DNA of 64,000 bases, from contig NZ_JAHKRN010000045.1 in NCBI RefSeq assembly GCF_019396385.1, positions 1 through 64,000 of the forward strand, written 5' to 3'. Shown here one piece after another: positions 24,723-33,132 of this stretch (position 1 is its first letter; each line of letters begins with the position of its first letter). The notes under the pieces are model-generated. The model worked only from the letters and a program-made list of their open reading frames with translations, made no database searches and had not been told where the DNA came from. Source of the DNA: Nonomuraea harbinensis (GTDB lineage: Bacteria > Actinomycetota > Actinomycetes > Streptosporangiales > Streptosporangiaceae). The position numbers were made by a program, and so were the translations under genes.

Positions 24723-25117
24723 ACGCGCCAGAACCCGACGAGGTCACCCTGCCCTGGTGGGAGGCCACCCGCGAACGGCGGCTGCTCGTGCAGCGCTGCT
24801 CCTGCGGGCACGCCCAGCACCCGCCCAGGGCGCTCTGCACCGCCTGCGGCGCCACCGAGGGCCTGGGCTGGCTCGACGCCTCCGGCGAGGCCGCGGTCGA
24901 CGCCTGCACCGTGGTCCAGCGGGCGATGCCCGGCTTCACTCCCCCGTACGTCGTCGCCAGGGTGCGGCTCGCCGAAGGCGTGCTGCTGCTGTCCAACGTG
25001 GTCACCGACGAGCCCGGCGCGGTCGGGATCGGCGACCCGCTCCGGCTGGACTGGCGCCCGCTGCCCGACGGTCGCGCCCTGCCGGTGTTCGTCCCCCTTG
25101 AAAGGCACGAGAGGTAA
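24719..25117 (+). CDS. DUF35 zinc-ribbon/OB-fold protein, partner of the thiolase-like protein
   Basis: A 132-residue protein with an N-terminal helix, a rubredoxin-like zinc ribbon (C-S-C-G near 28 and C-T-A-C near 40) and a C-terminal OB fold. DUF35 proteins bind thiolase or aldolase partners and gate acyl-CoA access, as ChsH2 does for Ltp2 in cholesterol degradation. Its GTG overlaps the thiolase-like stop, the conserved arrangement for such pairs. Next gene is 2 nt away. Confidence 0.92.
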   Translation: MNAPEPDEVTLPWWEATRERRLLVQRCSCGHAQHPPRALCTACGATEGLGWLDASGEAAVDACTVVQRAMPGFTPPYVVARVRLAEGVLLLSNVVTDEPGAVGIGDPLRLDWRPLPDGRALPVFVPLERHER

Positions 25118-25119
25118 TC

Positions 25120-26280
25120 ATGGACTTCGAGCTGAACGAGGAGCAGCGGGACTTCCGCGCCCTGCTGCGCGCGTTCGTCGACAAGGAGATCGTGCCCGTC
25201 GCGCGCGACTGGGAGCACTCCGGCCGGTACCCGACGGAGATCGTCGACGGGTTCAAGGAGATGGGCCTGTTCGGCATCACCGTCCCCGAGGAGTACGGCG
25301 GCCTCGACCTGGACCCGGTGTCGTTCGCGCTGGTCTTCGAGGAGATCTCGCGTGGCTGGATGGGCGTGGCCGGCATCCTCGGCAGCCACTCCCTGGCCTG
25401 CCGCATGATCGCCATGCACGGCACCGACGACCAGAAGCGGCGCTACCTGCCCGGGCTGGCCACCGGCGAGCGCCGCACCGGCATCGGCCTGACCGAGCCG
25501 GACGCCGGCACCGACCTGCAGGGCATCCGCACCACCGCGCGGCTTGAGGGCGACCACTACGTGGTCAGCGGCACCAAGACGTGGATCACCAACGCCCGCT
25601 ACGCCGACCCGCTGCCGGTGCTCGTGAAGACCGACCCGGCCACCACGCCCGCGCACAAGGGCATGAGCGTCCTGCTCGTCGAGGCGGACACCCCCGGCTA
25701 CCAGGTCACCAAGGACATCCCGAAGCTCGGCTACAAGGGCACCGAGTCGTGCGAGATCGTGCTCGACGACGTGCGCGTCCCGGCCTCGAACCTGCTCGGC
25801 GGGGTCGAGGGGCGCGGCATGCAGCAGGCGCTGTCCGCCCTGGAGTGGGGCCGGGTCAACATCGCCGCGCGCTCCGTCGGCATCGCCCAGCGCGCCTACG
25901 ACGAGGCCCTGGCCTACTCCCGCCAGCGCAGGGCGTTCGGGCAGCCGATCGGCGACTTCCAGGCCGTGCAGATCCAGCTCGCCTCCCTGGCCACCACGCT
26001 GCAGGCGGCGAGGCTCATGGCGTACTGGGCCGCCGACCAGGTCAGGAAGGGCCGCGCGGACGCGCAGACCGGCATGGCGAAGATCTTCTGCTCGGAGGTC
26101 GCGCTGGAGTCCGCGATCAGCTCGCTCAAGGTCCACGGCGGGTACGGCTACTCCACCGAGTACGAGGTCGAGCGGCTCTACCGTGACTCGGTGCTGATGA
26201 GCATCGGCGAGGGCACCAACGACGTGCTGCGCACGGTGGTGGCCAGGTCGCTGTCGCGCGGCGACGTCAAGGTCGGGTGA
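25120..26280 (+). CDS. Acyl-CoA dehydrogenase
   Basis: A 386-residue FAD acyl-CoA dehydrogenase, full length. It has G-I-G-L-T-E-P-D-A-G-T-D (FAD/substrate), W-I-T-N (flavin contact), the R-x-A-F-G-Q-P-I motif, and the catalytic Glu364 in S-I-G-E-G-T-N-D. It desaturates an acyl-CoA at alpha-beta, feeding the hydratase pair encoded just upstream. AGGAAA-type ribosome site: gaaaggcacgagaggtaatc precedes the ATG. The stop overlaps the aldolase start (GTGA). Confidence 0.95.
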   Translation: MDFELNEEQRDFRALLRAFVDKEIVPVARDWEHSGRYPTEIVDGFKEMGLFGITVPEEYGGLDLDPVSFALVFEEISRGWMGVAGILGSHSLACRMIAMHGTDDQKRRYLPGLATGERRTGIGLTEPDAGTDLQGIRTTARLEGDHYVVSGTKTWITNARYADPLPVLVKTDPATTPAHKGMSVLLVEADTPGYQVTKDIPKLGYKGTESCEIVLDDVRVPASNLLGGVEGRGMQQALSALEWGRVNIAARSVGIAQRAYDEALAYSRQRRAFGQPIGDFQAVQIQLASLATTLQAARLMAYWAADQVRKGRADAQTGMAKIFCSEVALESAISSLKVHGGYGYSTEYEVERLYRDSVLMSIGEGTNDVLRTVVARSLSRGDVKVG

Positions 26281-27110
26281 GCGGCATGGCCCGATCCCAC
26301 CTGTACGTGCCGGGCGACGCGCCGGACAAGTTGGGCAGGGCGCTCGGCAGGGGCGCGGACGCGCTCATCGTCGACCTGGAGGACGCCGTCCCGCCCGCGG
26401 GCAAGGACGCGGCCAGGGAGGCGGTGGCCGGCTGGCTGCGGGAGACCGATCCCGGGCCGGTGGAGCTGTGGGTCCGGGTGAACCCCGGCCCGCTGCGCGA
26501 GGCGGACGTCCGCGCCGTGGCCACCGCGCCGTCGCTGGCCGGGCTGGTCGTGGCCAAGGTCGAGAGCGCCGCCGAGCTGGCCGAGCTCGACGCCCTGCTC
26601 ACGGCGCTGGGCGCGGACGGGGTGCCGGTGGTGCCGCTGCTGGAGTCCGCCTCGGCGATCTTCCAGGCGCTGGAGATCGCGCGCGGGCCCCGGGTGGCCC
26701 GTCTGCAGGTGGGCGAGGCCGACCTGCGCGCCGACACCGGCGTCACCACCGGGCCGGACGAGCGGGAGCTGCTCTGGGCCCGTTCCCAGGTCGTGTTCGC
26801 GTCGGCCGCCGCGGGGATCTCCCCGCCGGTCGGGCCGGTGTCCACCGACTTCCGCGACCTCGATGCCCTGCGGGCGTCCACGGAGGCGATCGCCCGGCTC
26901 GGGTACGCGGGCCGGGCCTGCATCCACCCGGCGCAGATCGCGGTCGTCAACGAGGTGTTCACCCCGTCGGCCGAGCGGGTCGCCTGGGCCAGGGACCTGG
27001 TCGAGCGGTTCGAGGCGAGCGGGTCGGGCGTGCTGCTCGACTCGGCCGGGCGGATGGTCGACGAGGCCGTGGTCCGCCAGGCCCGCCGCATCCTCGGCAT
27101 GGCCCGATGA
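26277..27110 (+). CDS. HpcH/HpaI-family CitE-like aldolase/lyase
   Basis: A 277-residue TIM-barrel lyase of the CitE group. It opens R-S-H-L-Y-V-P-G-D-A-P-D-K and has D-L-E-D-A-V-P and C-I-H-P-A-Q. The E of V-P-L-L-E-S-A (near 124) and D of G-E-A-D-L-R are the expected Mg2+ ligands. Members cleave citramalyl-, malyl- or related CoA esters. With a MaoC hydratase and CoA-transferase in the same operon, cleavage of a branched malyl-CoA-type product is plausible. GTG 26277 overlaps the previous stop; ATG 26286 is the alternative. Confidence 0.92.
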   Translation: MSGMARSHLYVPGDAPDKLGRALGRGADALIVDLEDAVPPAGKDAAREAVAGWLRETDPGPVELWVRVNPGPLREADVRAVATAPSLAGLVVAKVESAAELAELDALLTALGADGVPVVPLLESASAIFQALEIARGPRVARLQVGEADLRADTGVTTGPDERELLWARSQVVFASAAAGISPPVGPVSTDFRDLDALRASTEAIARLGYAGRACIHPAQIAVVNEVFTPSAERVAWARDLVERFEASGSGVLLDSAGRMVDEAVVRQARRILGMAR

Positions 27111-27571
27111 GCGCGGCCGTTCCGTGCGGGCTGCGGGAGCGGCTCGCCGCTGTCACCGGGGTCTGGGAGGGCAGCTATACGCACCTGTCCCCGGCGGGGG
27201 AGGTGCGGGACACGTACGCGTCGCGCCAGGAGACCCGTCTGGAGGGGGACCGCTGGTACGAGCGGATCGTCTACCGGAGGCCCGGCCACGACCCCGAGGT
27301 GCTGGACTTCCGCGCCCGCTTCGAGGGCGGCGAGCTGCGCTTCGACGACCCGTCGTTCGAGGAGCGGGCGGTGCTGGTGGAGGGGCGCTTCCTGGTGTTC
27401 CCGTACCGGTGGACCGCCGACCCGGGGACCGAGGTGGTCGAGCTGATCACCTTCGTGGACGACGACTACAAGGCGCGGCTCTGGCAGCGCTTCCGTGACG
27501 GCCGGCTCGAAGGCGTCACGGTGATCGAGGAACGCCGGGTGCCCGGCGCGACGGCGGAGGTGTGGCACTGA
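27107..27571 (+). CDS. Small conserved protein of unknown function (~150 aa family, copy 2)
   Basis: A 154-residue beta-rich protein, paralogue of the 369-827 product: G-V-W-E-G-S-Y near residue 17, R-L-W-Q-R-F near 128 and V-I-E-E-R-R-V-P-G-A near 140 are shared. No signal or membrane segment. ATG overlaps the lyase stop by ATGA. Its repeated presence in different operons of one regulon suggests a pathway-specific binding or isomerase role, but nothing in the sequence shows which. Confidence 0.8.
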   Translation: MSAAVPCGLRERLAAVTGVWEGSYTHLSPAGEVRDTYASRQETRLEGDRWYERIVYRRPGHDPEVLDFRARFEGGELRFDDPSFEERAVLVEGRFLVFPYRWTADPGTEVVELITFVDDDYKARLWQRFRDGRLEGVTVIEERRVPGATAEVWH

Positions 27572-28149
27572 TGACGCGCGTGGTCGACCTCGACGGTCCC
27601 GGCCTCGACTGGCGGGAGGTCGTCATGCCCGCGAGCTCGGGACCCGTCCGGCTGGTGCGGCTGCACGCGGCCGGCGAGGCGTCGGTGTCGCTGGTCCGCT
27701 TCCCCGCCGGCTGGAGCAGGCCGGACACCGGGCACTACTCGTGCGCGGAGGAGTTCGTGGTGCTGGACGGCCTGATCTCGGTCAGCGGCACAGACTTCCC
27801 CGCCGGGACCTACGCCTATCTCCCGCCGTCCACGCCCCGTACGGCGAGCGTCGCGGGCCCCGGCGGCTGCCTGGCCGTCGCCTGGTTCTCCGGCCCGCCC
27901 GCCTGGAAGGACGGCCTGCCGGACGGGCCCGCGCCGCGGGTGGTCCACGGGCCCGTCGCCGAGGCGCTGCGGGTGGAGGACGACGTCATCCGGGCCCGCG
28001 GCTCCGCGTCCGGTGTCCAGGAGCCGCGGGGCCTCGTGTCGGGCGGCGACGTGGAGGTGCTCTCCCTCACGGCCCGCACCTGGACGTACGGCTCCGGCGT
28101 CCCGGGCCTCCCCGGCCCCCTCCTCACCCGCTTCTGGCCCACCGCCTGA
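27571..28149 (+). CDS. Cupin-domain protein
   Basis: A 192-residue small-barrel protein. The segment W-S-R-P-D-T-G-H-Y-S-C-A-E-E-F-V-V-L-D-G is a cupin motif 1 variant (His and Glu ligands), followed by F-P-A-G-T-Y-A-Y-L-P-P. Could be a metal-dependent isomerase, dioxygenase or a sensor. ATG 27571 overlaps the previous stop by one base and has GGAGG 10 bases upstream. Last gene of the operon that begins at 17025; a strong hairpin follows. Confidence 0.85.
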   Translation: MTRVVDLDGPGLDWREVVMPASSGPVRLVRLHAAGEASVSLVRFPAGWSRPDTGHYSCAEEFVVLDGLISVSGTDFPAGTYAYLPPSTPRTASVAGPGGCLAVAWFSGPPAWKDGLPDGPAPRVVHGPVAEALRVEDDVIRARGSASGVQEPRGLVSGGDVEVLSLTARTWTYGSGVPGLPGPLLTRFWPTA

Positions 28150-28162
28150 CCCCGGGAGGCGT

Positions 28163-28206
28163 GGCACCCGCGCAGGGTGGCGTGGGTGCCACCCTGCGCG
28201 GGTGCT
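28163..28206. terminator. Bidirectional hairpin between convergent operons
   Basis: A 19-bp stem (one G-T end pair) with the 6-nt loop gtgggt, in the 56-nt gap between the convergent cupin and PrpD genes. No T-run, as is common for actinomycete terminators. Confidence 0.8.
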
Positions 28207-29621
28207 CACGGGGTCGTGATCAGCGCGGGTTCCAGGAGGCCCGTGACGTCTGTGCGGGTGGCCAGGCCGCGGACCTCCTTGGCGAGGGCCGTGACCGCCT
28301 CCGGGGACAGGACGCGTGCGGCGTTGAGGGCGTACTTGCGCTCCAGCTCGTCGATGCTGAGCGGGTGCTCGGGGCCGCCGCGTGAGCTGTGGACGCGGTG
28401 CTCCAGCCGCCGCCCGTCGCGGGTGCGCACCCGCAGCACGGCCGAGAACGCCCGCGGGAACTCCTCCGAGCACTGCTCGTCGGCCACCACCCGGACCCGC
28501 GCGGCCAGCGCCAGCCGGCGCTCGTCGCGGAACGCGGTCTCGGTGAAGTCGTCCAGGTGCAGGCCCAGCCCGCCGCCGCCGACCAGCGCGCTGGCCACGG
28601 TGTAGGGGCCGGAGAACTTCGCGTGGTACGGGGTGCGCGGGCGGATCTTCTCCTCGTACGGCTCCCCGATCGTGCGCAGCGGGGCCGCGGCCACGCCGAG
28701 CTCGATCTCGTCCACGTCCTCGGGACGCAGCCCTTCGGCGCGCAGCGCGAGTGCGGCGTCGATGCCCGGGTGGGTGAAGTGGTTGGACGGGTACGGCTTG
28801 TAGACCGTGCGCAGCAGCTCCCAATCCTCCCCGAGCCCGGCGGTGATCGCTTCGGCGTCGTAGCGCCCGTCGAGGAACGCCTGGAAGAAGCCGAAACGTC
28901 CCTCGAAGACCGTCGGCGGCCCGGTCACCCCTTCGGCCGCCATGGCGGCGGCCACCACGCCGGAGTGCGCCGCCCAGCCGCAGTGGACGCGCTTGACGGT
29001 GCCGCCGGTGCGGTTGGCCTCGATGACCCCGGCGCCCATGCTGGCGGCGATGCCCATGGCGTCCGCGATGCCTGCCGCGTCCTGCCCCATGAGCAGGGCA
29101 GAGGCGGCGGCCGCGCCGACCGTGCCGCAGATGGAGGTGGCGTGCCAGCCCTTCTCGAAGAAGAGCGAGTTGCGCAGCTCGGGCAGGTAGGAGGCCATGC
29201 CGAGCCGGTTGGTGATCTCGTCGCCGACCGCGATGGCCTGGCACAGGGCCGCGCCGCTCGCCCGTACCGACTCCGCGACCGCCAGCGCGGCGGGCACGAC
29301 CGAGGCGGACGGGTGGAGCACCGACGGCAGGTGGGTGTCGTCGAAGTCGAGCGCGTGCGCGAGCGTGCCGTTGACCAGGGCGGCCGAGGGGGCGGGCAGC
29401 GCGAGCGCGCGGCCGAGCACGGAGCACTCGCCGGCGCCGCCCCACCGCCCGGCCAGCCGCCGCACCGCCTCGTGCGGCTCCTGCGGGCCGGTCAGCTCCT
29501 GGGCGGCCAGGCAGTTGCCGAACGTGTCGAGCATCCGGCCCGTGACGTCGGCCATGACGGGCTCGGGCAGCCCGTCGCGGGCGGCCGCGGCGAACTCGGC
29601 GAGAGCGGAGACGATCGTCAT
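28206..29621 (-). CDS. MmgE/PrpD family protein (copy 2)
   Basis: A 471-residue MmgE/PrpD protein of normal length. Conserved H-A-L-D-F-D-D-T-H (near 93), K-P-Y-P-S-N-H-F (near 270) and a C-terminal S-x-x-x-P-G-P-E-H-P-L-type end are visible. It lacks the repeat insert of the copy at 19918. Two family members in one cluster suggest dehydration or epimerisation of two related intermediates. ATG overlaps the cyclase stop by ATGA. It is the last gene of a three-gene minus operon (CoA-transferase, cyclase, PrpD). Confidence 0.9.
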   Translation of the reverse strand: MTIVSALAEFAAAARDGLPEPVMADVTGRMLDTFGNCLAAQELTGPQEPHEAVRRLAGRWGGAGECSVLGRALALPAPSAALVNGTLAHALDFDDTHLPSVLHPSASVVPAALAVAESVRASGAALCQAIAVGDEITNRLGMASYLPELRNSLFFEKGWHATSICGTVGAAAASALLMGQDAAGIADAMGIAASMGAGVIEANRTGGTVKRVHCGWAAHSGVVAAAMAAEGVTGPPTVFEGRFGFFQAFLDGRYDAEAITAGLGEDWELLRTVYKPYPSNHFTHPGIDAALALRAEGLRPEDVDEIELGVAAAPLRTIGEPYEEKIRPRTPYHAKFSGPYTVASALVGGGGLGLHLDDFTETAFRDERRLALAARVRVVADEQCSEEFPRAFSAVLRVRTRDGRRLEHRVHSSRGGPEHPLSIDELERKYALNAARVLSPEAVTALAKEVRGLATRTDVTGLLEPALITTP

Positions 29622-30442
29622 GACGCCAGCACCGCGAGCGGCCGGACCGGTGCGCCGGTGGCGCCGACGACCGGCAGCGGGTTGAGCACGAGCAGGAACT
29701 CGGGCACGCCCAGCTCCCGCAGCTCGGTGAGCCGCATCGTCTCCACGATGTTCACCCCTGACTCGACCAGGAGGATCCGGTGCACGGGGAGCACGGAGTG
29801 GCCGCGGCCCGCCTGGATCTGCTCGAAGGCGACGGTCTCGCCGCCGGCCACCCGCACGCCCTGCTCGGCCAGCCAGCGGGCCGCGTCCGGACCGGGGCCG
29901 GGCACGCCGCCCTCCTCGCCGATGAACCGGCCGGGCCGGTCCCACTCGCGCGACCAGCCGGTGCCGATGAGCACCGCGTCGCCGGGCCGGATCCGCACGT
30001 CGGCCCGGTCCCGCGCGGCCTCCAGGTCGGCGCGGGTCACCTCGTAGCCGGGCGGGAGCACGTCGGCGCCGTGCAGGGCGGCCACGTCGAGCAGCACCCC
30101 GCGTCCCACGTACGGGGGGAAGGCGTCGATGCCCAGCCGGGACAGGCCCTGGTGCGACTGGACCCCGGCGGCCTCGACGCCGCCGTACAGGTAGCCGTCC
30201 TGTGAGACGTGGCCGAGCGCGTCGACGTGGGTGCCCACGTGGCCGCCGGTGAGGATCACCTCGTTGGCGGCCGAGCCGCCGTCCTCGCGCACCATGTCGC
30301 CGTGCCGGCGCTCGATGACCATCCGGAACCGCGGATGGCTCGGTGACTGCGGCATGCCCGTCCGCATGGGCTGCGCGAGGTCGACGATCCTGGCACCGTC
30401 GAGGCGCTCCCAGAGCGTCGGCCGCATGCTCGTCTCGGTCAT
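29618..30442 (-). CDS. Cyclase-family (kynurenine-formamidase-like) metal hydrolase
   Basis: A 274-residue member of the cyclase/KynB superfamily. The metal-binding motif reads G-G-H-V-G-T-H-V-D-A-L-G-H (residues 66-78), giving His68, His72, Asp74 and His78. Family enzymes hydrolyse formamides, lactones, isatin or cyclic imide-derived compounds. It fits opening of a cyclic amide or ester in this pathway. ATG 30442 overlaps the CoA-transferase stop by one base, so it is co-translated from the same message. Confidence 0.92.
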   Translation of the reverse strand: MTETSMRPTLWERLDGARIVDLAQPMRTGMPQSPSHPRFRMVIERRHGDMVREDGGSAANEVILTGGHVGTHVDALGHVSQDGYLYGGVEAAGVQSHQGLSRLGIDAFPPYVGRGVLLDVAALHGADVLPPGYEVTRADLEAARDRADVRIRPGDAVLIGTGWSREWDRPGRFIGEEGGVPGPGPDAARWLAEQGVRVAGGETVAFEQIQAGRGHSVLPVHRILLVESGVNIVETMRLTELRELGVPEFLLVLNPLPVVGATGAPVRPLAVLAS

Positions 30443-31698
30443 CACACGATCCCCTTGTCTCGCAGGGCGGCCAGATCCTCGGCGTTCACGCCGAGCCCGC
30501 CCCACACGTCGTCGTTGTCGGCGCCCCTGGCGCGGCCGCTCCAGCGGATGGAGCCGGGCGTCGCCGAGAGGCGGAAGAGCACGTTCTGCATCCGCAGGGG
30601 CCCGAGGTCCTCGTCGTCGACCGTGGTGATCGTGTCGAGGGCCTGGTACTGCGGGTCCGCGAACACGTCGCGGATGTCGTAGATGGGGGCGACCGCCGCC
30701 TGGGCCGCCTCGAACTCGCGCACCACCTCGTCCAGGTCGCGCTCGGCGATCCAGCCGCCGACGTACGCGTCGAGCAGGTCGGCGTGCTCCGCGCGCTCGG
30801 CCCCGGAGGCGAACCACGGCTCGTCGATCACCTCGGGGTGCCCGACCAGGCGCATGACCCGCTCGGCGATGGAGTTCGCCGAGGTGGAGATCGCCACCCA
30901 GCGGCCGTCCCTGGTCTGGTAGGTGTTGCGCGGCGCGTTGTTGACCGAGCGGTTGCCGGTGCGCGGCTGGACCCGGCCGAGCTGGTCCCACACCATGGGC
31001 TGCGGGCCGAGCAGGGTGACCAGCGGCTCGATGATGGCCAGGTCGACGACCTGGCCGCGGCCGGTGCCGCCGGGGCTGTCGCGGTGGTGCAGCGCCATCG
31101 TGACGGCGCTCACGCAGGTCAGCGCCGCCACGCCGTCGGCCAGCCCGAACGGCGGCAGCGTCGGCGGCCCGTCCGGCTCGCCGGTGACCGCGGCGAAGCC
31201 GCTCATCGACTCGGCGAGGGTGCCGAACCCGGGCCTCCTGGAGTACGGGCCGTGCTGCCCGAAGCCGGTCACCCGGGCGATCACCAGCCGGGGGTTGAGC
31301 TCCAGCAGCGTGTCAGGGGACAGGCCCCAGCGCTCCAGGGTGCCGGGACGGAAGTTCTCGATCAGCACGTCGGCCCGGGCGAGCAGCCGTTTGAGCAGGT
31401 CGGCGCCCTCGGGCCGCCCCAGGTTGGCGGTCACGGTCCGCTTGTTGCGGCCGAGCATCTTCCACCACAGGCCGATCCCGTCCTTGCTCGCGCCGTGGGT
31501 GCGGGAGGGGTCGCCGCGGTCGGGGTGTTCGACCTTGACGACGTCGGCGCCGTAGTCGCCCAGGATCGTCGCCGCCAGGGGGCCCGCGAACAGGGTGGCC
31601 GCGTCGACCACCACCAGGCCTGCCAGGGGACCCGGCGGCGCGGTGCGCTGGTCGTCGGTCGCTGATCGGTCCCTCGGGACGATCTGCTCTGCCTCCAC
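30442..31698 (-). CDS. CaiB/BaiF family (class III) CoA-transferase, copy 2
   Basis: A 418-residue class III CoA-transferase with L-A-G-L-V-V-V-D-A-A-T-L-F-A-G-P, G-A-D-V-V-K-V-E-H-P, N-K-R-T-V-T-A-N-L and F-R-P-G-T-L-E-R-W-G. The catalytic Asp is expected in the segment after G-F-G-Q-H-G-P-Y. GTG 31698 is chosen because GAGGAGG lies eight bases upstream; the frame stays open further upstream without another good start. First gene of the minus-strand operon; its 5' region faces operator site 7, which points the other way. Confidence 0.92.
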   Translation of the reverse strand: MEAEQIVPRDRSATDDQRTAPPGPLAGLVVVDAATLFAGPLAATILGDYGADVVKVEHPDRGDPSRTHGASKDGIGLWWKMLGRNKRTVTANLGRPEGADLLKRLLARADVLIENFRPGTLERWGLSPDTLLELNPRLVIARVTGFGQHGPYSRRPGFGTLAESMSGFAAVTGEPDGPPTLPPFGLADGVAALTCVSAVTMALHHRDSPGGTGRGQVVDLAIIEPLVTLLGPQPMVWDQLGRVQPRTGNRSVNNAPRNTYQTRDGRWVAISTSANSIAERVMRLVGHPEVIDEPWFASGAERAEHADLLDAYVGGWIAERDLDEVVREFEAAQAAVAPIYDIRDVFADPQYQALDTITTVDDEDLGPLRMQNVLFRLSATPGSIRWSGRARGADNDDVWGGLGVNAEDLAALRDKGIV

Positions 31699-31824
31699 GG
31701 AATCGGCCTCCTCAGATGGCTGGATGTGCGTCAGGCCAGTCGGTGCCCGCGTCGCCGCACGGTGCGGCGGGAACCCGGGGCCGCGAATCGCCGCAGGACA
31801 GCGTCCGGCACCGGGTCTTCCCAA

Positions 31825-31855
31825 TATATTGAAACAGCGTTACTGTGTGCGGAAC
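31825..31855 (+). promoter_or_regulatory. -10 box and tripartite operator, site 7
   Basis: TATATT 31825-31830 directly followed by GAAAC-agc-GTTAC-(7 nt)-GGAAC at 31831-31855. The -35 is poor. It would control the 31891 gene and the IclR gene behind it, giving autoregulation if IclR is the ligand of the site. Confidence 0.75.
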
Positions 31856-31890
31856 AACCCCGCCTGAGTGCCAACCTGGAGCTCTTCGCA

Positions 31891-32241
31891 ATGATCTACC
31901 TCGTCTACCGGATGAAACTGCGTTCCCGGGCGCGGCAGGACATGAAGGGCTTCTGGCAGTGGCTGGAAGACCGGGAGAGCTGGTTCTACCGGGATCTGCC
32001 GATGGTCAGGGAGGTCCGCTGGTACTACAGCGCCGTCGGCGACGTCTACACGCTGGAGAACTGGGCGGCCTTCGACGACGAGGCGGCCTGGGGCGAGTAC
32101 CGCAGGGCGCTGTCCACCCTCAAGGCGGACGACGGCTGGGAGAACCAGCGGGTCAGCCAGGACGAGTGGTGGGAGTTCCTGGACACGCGAATTGTCACCG
32201 ATCTTCCTGCGCGCGTCGGTTTTCACCGCCAAGGTAGATAG
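31891..32241 (+). CDS. Small protein, possible dimeric alpha/beta-barrel (NIPSNAP/EthD-like)
   Basis: A 116-residue protein rich in Trp and charged residues: a beta strand (M-I-Y-L-V-Y-R-M-K-L), a helix with W-L-E-D-R-E-S-W-F-Y-R, then a strand with R-W-Y-Y-S. This order resembles ferredoxin-like dimeric barrel proteins. No catalytic residue can be named. ATG 31891 has GGAG ten bases upstream. It is followed 29 nt later by the IclR regulator and sits under operator site 7. Confidence 0.7.
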   Translation: MIYLVYRMKLRSRARQDMKGFWQWLEDRESWFYRDLPMVREVRWYYSAVGDVYTLENWAAFDDEAAWGEYRRALSTLKADDGWENQRVSQDEWWEFLDTRIVTDLPARVGFHRQGR

Positions 32242-32270
32242 CCGATTCTGATCGTTTCCTTGGAGGACAG

Positions 32271-33101
32271 ATGCCGACCAAGAACGCCGGCACCGCGACC
32301 AGCGGGAAGGCGCCCGCGAGGGAGAACTCCGGCCAGGCCATCGCCACCGTCGAGCGGGCCGCGGACGTGCTCATGCACTTCGCCGAGACCCCCTCGAACA
32401 CGCTGGGCGTGACCGAGATCGCCGAGGCGCTGGGCATGTCCAAGGCCGCCGTGCACCGGATCCTCGCCTCGCTGCGCGTGCGCGGGCTGATCGAACTGGA
32501 CCAGTCGACCCGGCGCTACTCGCTCGGCGTCGGCGCGATGCGGCTCGGCCTGGCCTATCTCGACCGGATCGACGTGCGGCGGATCGCCGCGCCGGAGCTG
32601 GTGACGCTCTCCCAGCGCACCGACGAGACGGCCACCCTGTCGATCCGCACCGGTAACTACCGGATATACGTGGACCAGGTGACCCCGGCCCGCGAGGTCA
32701 TCATGAGCGTGAACCTCGGCGTGGCCCACCCGCTGCACGCGGGCGCCTCGTCCAAGGCCTTCCTCGCCTTCCTCACCGAGGAGGAGATGGAGAACTATCT
32801 GTCGCTCGGCGCGCTGGAGCCGCTGACCGGCAACACCATCGTCGACAAGGCCCGGCTCCGCAGGGAGCTGGCCTCGATCCGCGAGGGCGGCTACGCCCAG
32901 TCCTTCTCCGAGCGCATGTCCGGCGCGGCCTCCGTGGCGGCGCCCATCCTCGACCACCACGGCAGGCCGGTGGCGGTCGTCAGCGTCTGCGGGCCGGTGG
33001 AGCGCTTCCGCGCCGAGGTCGGGGAATGCGTCGCGAGGCTTCTCGAATCAACCGCACGACTGTCCGCCCAGATGGGCTGGAACGCATCCGAAAGGGGGTG
33101 A
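32271..33101 (+). CDS. IclR-family transcriptional regulator
   Basis: A 276-residue IclR regulator. An N-terminal winged helix (residues ~22-84) has V-T-E-I-A-E-A-L-G-M-S-K-A-A-V-H-R-I-L; the GAF-like effector domain (~100-270) has G-V-A-H-P-L-H-A-G-A-S-S-K-A-F-L-A and G-Y-A-Q-S-F-S-E-R. IclR proteins bind as dimers of dimers to sites such as GAAAC-N3-GTTTC, so it is the best candidate for the ten tripartite operators here. GGAGG precedes the ATG. A hydantoinase-like gene follows 31 nt later. Confidence 0.93.
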   Translation: MPTKNAGTATSGKAPARENSGQAIATVERAADVLMHFAETPSNTLGVTEIAEALGMSKAAVHRILASLRVRGLIELDQSTRRYSLGVGAMRLGLAYLDRIDVRRIAAPELVTLSQRTDETATLSIRTGNYRIYVDQVTPAREVIMSVNLGVAHPLHAGASSKAFLAFLTEEEMENYLSLGALEPLTGNTIVDKARLRRELASIREGGYAQSFSERMSGAASVAAPILDHHGRPVAVVSVCGPVERFRAEVGECVARLLESTARLSAQMGWNASERG

Positions 33102-33132
33102 CGGCCGGAGCCTCGGGGAGCCGGCCATCTCC

